Assembly (NCBI RefSeq): GCF_003569805.1
Contig: NZ_KZ984051.1
Span: 244,760 to 308,759 of the forward strand
DNA length: 64,000 nucleotides
Source: Microbacterium halotolerans
Lineage (GTDB): Bacteria > Actinomycetota > Actinomycetes > Actinomycetales > Microbacteriaceae
Direction of reading: 5' to 3'
The position numbers and the translations under genes are program-made. Below are positions 61,114 through 64,000 of the stretch, one piece after another (the stretch's first letter is position 1; every line of letters begins with the position of its first letter). The notes under the pieces were generated by a model. It did no database searches. It worked only from the letters and a program-made list of their open reading frames with translations, and was not told where the DNA came from.

Positions 61114-62472
61114 CTACTTCTGCGCGTCTCCCGCGTCCTGCGCGATCTTCTGTCCTGCGGCGAGTGCGTCCTCGACGCTGGCCCGCCCGGCGAAGACCTC
61201 GGCGATCTCCTGCGAGACCTGGTTGCCGACGTCCTGGAACTCCGGAATCGTCACGTACTGGATGCCGGTCCACGGCTGCGGGTCGACGCCAGGCTGCGTC
61301 GGGTCGACTGCCGTCATGATGTCGTACGTGAGGTCGGCGAAGGCTCCCGCCTCCTCCTGGTACTCAGCGAGCTCGTACGTCGACTGGCGCGACCCCGGGG
61401 GCACGCGGCTCCAGCCGAGCTCGTTGCCGACCAGTTCGACGTACTCCTTGCTCGTGGCCCACTGCATGAACTCCCACGCGGCGTCCTTCTTCTCCGAGGA
61501 CTCCGGGATCGCGAGGTTCCACGCCCACAGCCAGCCGGACTCATCCGTCTCGACCGTCGGCGCGTGTGCGTAGCCGATCTTGCCGGCGACATCGCTCAGT
61601 TCGGCTGACTCGACGGAGCCTGCCGCGCTCGTGGCGTCGTACCAGAACGCCGCGTCGCCCTGTGTGAACAGGTTCAGGCACTCGGTGAAGCCGTAGGAGA
61701 CGGGGTCGGACTCACCGGCGTCCGAGACGAGGTCGGTGTAGAACTGCACGGCCTCGGTGAAGCCCTCGCCGTCGACCTGTGCGTTCCAGTCCTCGTCGTA
61801 CCAGTTGCCGCCGAAGGTCTGCACGACTGTGGTCAGCGGCGCGAACAGCTCGCCCCATCCCGGCTTGCCGCGCAGGCAGATGCCCGTGGTGTCATCGTCG
61901 TCGACCTCGCGCGCCATGTCGGCGATCTCCTGCCAGGTCGGGTGCTCAGGCACCTCGAGGCCCGCCTCATCGAGGATCTCCTTGTTGTACATCAGGAACG
62001 ACGACTCGGCGTAGAACGGCACGGCGTAGAGACTGTCGTCGACCGTCAGCGCATCGCGCACGGGCGGCATCAGGTCGTCGACGTCGTACTCCTCGGCCGA
62101 CGAGTACTCGGTGAGGTCGGCGAGCCAGCCGTTCTCGGCCCAGATCGGCACCTCGTACGATCCGATCGTCATGATGTCGTACTGGCCACCGCCCGTCGAG
62201 ATGTCGGTGGTGACCTTGTCGCGGAGGTCGTTCTCCTCCATCTGCACGAACTCGACCCTGATGTCCTCGTGCTCCTCGTGGAAGGCGTCCGCGAGCTCCT
62301 GCATGTCGACCATCTGGGGGTTGTTCACGGTCGCGAGGGTCAGCGTCGTGACGCCGTCCTCACCGCCGCCACCTCCGCCCCCGCCCGCGCCGGCGCAGCT
62401 GGCCAGCAGCGCGCCGCTTGCGAGAAGGCCGACCCCTGCGACGATGCGTCGGCGGCCTGTGTGCTGTGTCAT
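61114..62472 (-). CDS. Polyol/sugar-binding lipoprotein (CUT1, SmoE/MtlE-like)
   Basis: 452 residues from the ATG at 62472 (AAAGGG upstream). Lipobox LASC is followed by a Gly-rich linker (AGAGGGGGGGG). The mature domain has YDIMTIGSYEVPIWAENGWL, VPFYAESSFLMYNKEIL and CLRGKPGWGE, which match sorbitol/mannitol-binding proteins. It is the first gene of the minus-strand polyol operon (binding protein, two permeases, FGGY kinase, DeoR, PfkB). No ATPase gene accompanies it. Confidence 0.9.
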   Translation of the reverse strand: MTQHTGRRRIVAGVGLLASGALLASCAGAGGGGGGGGEDGVTTLTLATVNNPQMVDMQELADAFHEEHEDIRVEFVQMEENDLRDKVTTDISTGGGQYDIMTIGSYEVPIWAENGWLADLTEYSSAEEYDVDDLMPPVRDALTVDDSLYAVPFYAESSFLMYNKEILDEAGLEVPEHPTWQEIADMAREVDDDDTTGICLRGKPGWGELFAPLTTVVQTFGGNWYDEDWNAQVDGEGFTEAVQFYTDLVSDAGESDPVSYGFTECLNLFTQGDAAFWYDATSAAGSVESAELSDVAGKIGYAHAPTVETDESGWLWAWNLAIPESSEKKDAAWEFMQWATSKEYVELVGNELGWSRVPPGSRQSTYELAEYQEEAGAFADLTYDIMTAVDPTQPGVDPQPWTGIQYVTIPEFQDVGNQVSQEIAEVFAGRASVEDALAAGQKIAQDAGDAQK

Positions 62473-62509
62473 GATGTGCCCTTTCGTCTTCGTTGACCCG
62501 ATGGCACGG

Positions 62510-62624
62510 TCGGATGTGTGGTTCCGACCGCTGAGCGAACTAAACGATGCCCGATCGCGAGGAAAACCACAAGACCAGATGTGAGTTTGTGACGGAATCG
62601 CCACATCCGGATGTGTGTTTGTGT
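62510..62624. promoter_or_regulatory. Three spaced copies of an RGATGTGWG motif in a divergent promoter region
   Basis: GGATGTGTGGTT (62512), AGATGTGAGTTTGTG (62577) and GGATGTGTGTTTGTG (62609). The last two are 32 bp apart, three helical turns, in direct orientation. The region separates the polyol operon from the DeoR/aldolase genes. Tandem GTTTGTG-like repeats are usual for DeoR-family sites. Confidence 0.55.
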
Positions 62625-62703
62625 TGCGATTGCGGCCGCGGCGGGCCACAATTCAAGAGGGCGCCCGACATCGGGAGCCCGGCCCGCATCGCGAAGGAGC
62701 GAC

Positions 62704-63462
62704 ATGTACCCCGCCGAGCGCCAGAGCGAGATCGTCCGTCTCGCGCGCACAGGCGACGGCAGCGTGACGATCTCCTCGCTCACCGATCACCTCGACGTCA
62801 CGGCGGAGACCATCCGACGCGACCTCTCCGTGCTCGAACGGCAGGGAATCCTGCACCGGCACCGCGGCGGCGCGGTGCTGCGCGAGCCCGAACCGTTCGA
62901 GGCGGCGATCGGCAGCCGCAACGAGCGCGAACGCGACGCGAAGCTGTCGATCGCCGCGCGCATCATCGAGCTGCTGCCGGACGACGGGGTCGTGATGATG
63001 GACTCCGGGTCGACGACGCACGTGCTCGCCGAGGTGTTCCCCGACAGGGATCTCACCGTCGTGACCAACAACATCCCGGCGATCTCGCTGCTGGCCGAAC
63101 GGCCGCGGCTGTCGGTGTTCGCGCTGCCTGGGCGCGTCCGCCACGTCACTCACGGCGCCGTCGATCTGTGGGGTTGGCAGCGTCTCACCAAGCTGCGCGG
63201 CGACGTGGCGGTCGTCGGCGCCAACGGCGTGACGTCGCACGGCGCGACGACGACGGTGCCAGAGGAAGCGGCGCTGAAGTCGGCCCTGGTGAGGTCCGCA
63301 CGTTTCAGGGTGCTGGCGGTGACGTCGTCGAAGCTCGGCCGCGAGTCGTTCTGCCGCTACGCCGATCTCGACGAGTTCGACGTCGTCGTCACCGATTCCG
63401 CCGCTCCCCCCGATATCGCCGACGAGATCAGGGCCGCAGGCCCCGAGCTGATCCTCGCCTGA
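62704..63462 (+). CDS. DeoR-family transcriptional regulator
   Basis: 252 residues from the ATG at 62704 (GAAGGAG upstream). HTH: RQSEIVRLARTGDGSVTISSLTDHLDVTAETIRRDL (family signature region), wing LHRHRGGAV. Sensor domain: MMDSGSTTHVLAEVF, VVTNNIPAISLL, VVGANGVTSHGATTTVPEEAALK and AVTSSKLGRESF. It is divergent from the polyol operon and co-transcribed with the class II aldolase gene 28 bp downstream. Likely controls both. Confidence 0.9.
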   Translation: MYPAERQSEIVRLARTGDGSVTISSLTDHLDVTAETIRRDLSVLERQGILHRHRGGAVLREPEPFEAAIGSRNERERDAKLSIAARIIELLPDDGVVMMDSGSTTHVLAEVFPDRDLTVVTNNIPAISLLAERPRLSVFALPGRVRHVTHGAVDLWGWQRLTKLRGDVAVVGANGVTSHGATTTVPEEAALKSALVRSARFRVLAVTSSKLGRESFCRYADLDEFDVVVTDSAAPPDIADEIRAAGPELILA

Positions 63463-63490
63463 TTCCACACGACCACCTCAACGGAGAGAC

Positions 63491-64000
63491 ATGCCCCTCG
63501 TCACCACCGACCGCATCCTCGCTGGCCGCCGGGTCGTTCCGGCGTTCAACGTGATCCAGCTCGAGCATGCGGAGGCGATCGTCGTCGGCGCAGAGGGTGC
63601 GTCGTCACCCGTGGTGCTGCAGATCTCGGAGAACGCCGCGAAGTACCACGGGTCGCTTGCGCCCATCGCGCTCGCCAGTCGCCGCATCGCGGAGTCCGCA
63701 CAGGTCGATGTCGCGCTGCACCTCGACCACGCCGAGCACGAGGCGCTCGTGAGGGAGGCGCTGCGACTCGGGTTCACGTCGGTGATGTTCGACGCGGCGA
63801 CGTCGCCGTACGACGAGAACGTCTCGCGCACCGCACAGATCGTCGCAGAGGCGCACGAGCACGGGGCATGGGTCGAGGCGGAGCTCGGTGAGATCGGCGG
63901 CAAGGACGGCGCCCACGCTCCGGGCGTGCGCACCGACCCGGATGAGGCGGTCGCCTTCGTGGAGGCGACCGGAGTCGACGCGCTGGCCGTCGCCGTCGGC
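63491..64000 (+). CDS. Class II aldolase (KbaY/GatY/FbaA type), cut by the right edge
   Basis: The first 170 residues are present; the frame is open to the edge. PAFNVIQLEHAEAIV start, zinc His in ALHLDHAEH, VMFDAATSPYDENV and EAELGEIGGKDG are the family motifs. A block of 24 residues is identical to the aldolase at 25117. GGAGAGAC lies directly before the ATG. It would cleave a ketose-1,6-bisphosphate formed by the PfkB kinase of the polyol operon. Confidence 0.88.
   Translation, partial: MPLVTTDRILAGRRVVPAFNVIQLEHAEAIVVGAEGASSPVVLQISENAAKYHGSLAPIALASRRIAESAQVDVALHLDHAEHEALVREALRLGFTSVMFDAATSPYDENVSRTAQIVAEAHEHGAWVEAELGEIGGKDGAHAPGVRTDPDEAVAFVEATGVDALAVAVG

Noticed and set aside
1-64000. 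Frequent CATCCGG/CCGGATG strings, considered as a Chi-like or uptake motif
   Set aside because: They appear often by eye, but I could not count them against expectation for this composition, and codon use (for example His-Pro and Pro-Asp) may explain them.
1-64000. CRISPR arrays, tRNA or rRNA genes, transposases, toxin-antitoxin pairs
   Set aside because: No spaced direct repeats, cloverleaf-like sequence, ribosomal sequence, transposase motif or small paired genes could be supported.

Overview
The window is chromosomal DNA of a high-GC Gram-positive actinobacterium, most likely a Microbacteriaceae member close to Microbacterium. The support is strong GC bias at third codon positions, an LPXTG-anchored surface protein, lipobox-type sugar-binding lipoproteins, several sugar importers without their own ATPase, and genes that appear to be leaderless. 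No rRNA, tRNA, CRISPR array, transposase or phage gene was seen. The genus is an inference.

Layout. 1-6.5 kb is a mixed left flank: the end of a sortase-anchored protein, a 2-hydroxyacid dehydrogenase, an SDR, a purine permease, a VanZ/RDD membrane protein, apt and an unknown protein. From 6.6 kb to the right edge almost every gene serves carbohydrate uptake and breakdown. 6.6-16.7 kb: a pentitol/pentose unit (CUT2 importer, xylulokinase, epimerase-like protein, two zinc alcohol dehydrogenases, SDR) with a divergent SorC-type regulator. 16.8-22.2 kb: LacI regulator, PfkB kinase, DhnA-type aldolase, Gfo/Idh/MocA oxidoreductase and SDR. 22.5-34.3 kb: a putative galactosamine/galactose unit (secreted GH114, GH4, tagatose-bisphosphate-type aldolase, DeoR regulator, LacC-type kinase, PfkB kinase, CUT1 importer, AgaS-like SIS protein). 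34.6-41.8 kb: ManA-like isomerase, FrcACB-like CUT2 importer, SDR, FGGY kinase and LacD-like aldolase. 54.2-41.8 kb (minus strand): twelve co-directional genes running GntR, 2-hydroxyacid dehydrogenase, LsrK-like kinase, LsrF-like thiolase, cupin, CUT2 importer, VOC protein, CUT1 importer. 54.6-64 kb: LacI regulator, PfkB kinase, DeoR, FGGY kinase, CUT1 polyol-type importer, a second DeoR and a class II aldolase cut by the right edge.

The units share one design: import, oxidation or hydrolysis, phosphorylation (four FGGY and four PfkB kinases), aldol cleavage (five aldolase-type proteins), and a local regulator. Translational coupling by ATGA/GTGA overlaps is very common. Several short palindromes recur in front of different units and suggest cross-unit regulation.

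The main points for a second look are: (i) an lsr-like processing cluster in which a cupin sits where LsrG would be expected; (ii) a family of roughly 75-bp palindromic elements, one copy of which lies in frame inside a PfkB kinase gene; (iii) a possible polygalactosamine degradation unit; (iv) a 77-bp tandem duplication carrying a motif shared with the galactosamine unit; (v) a common leaderless promoter layout in the left flank.
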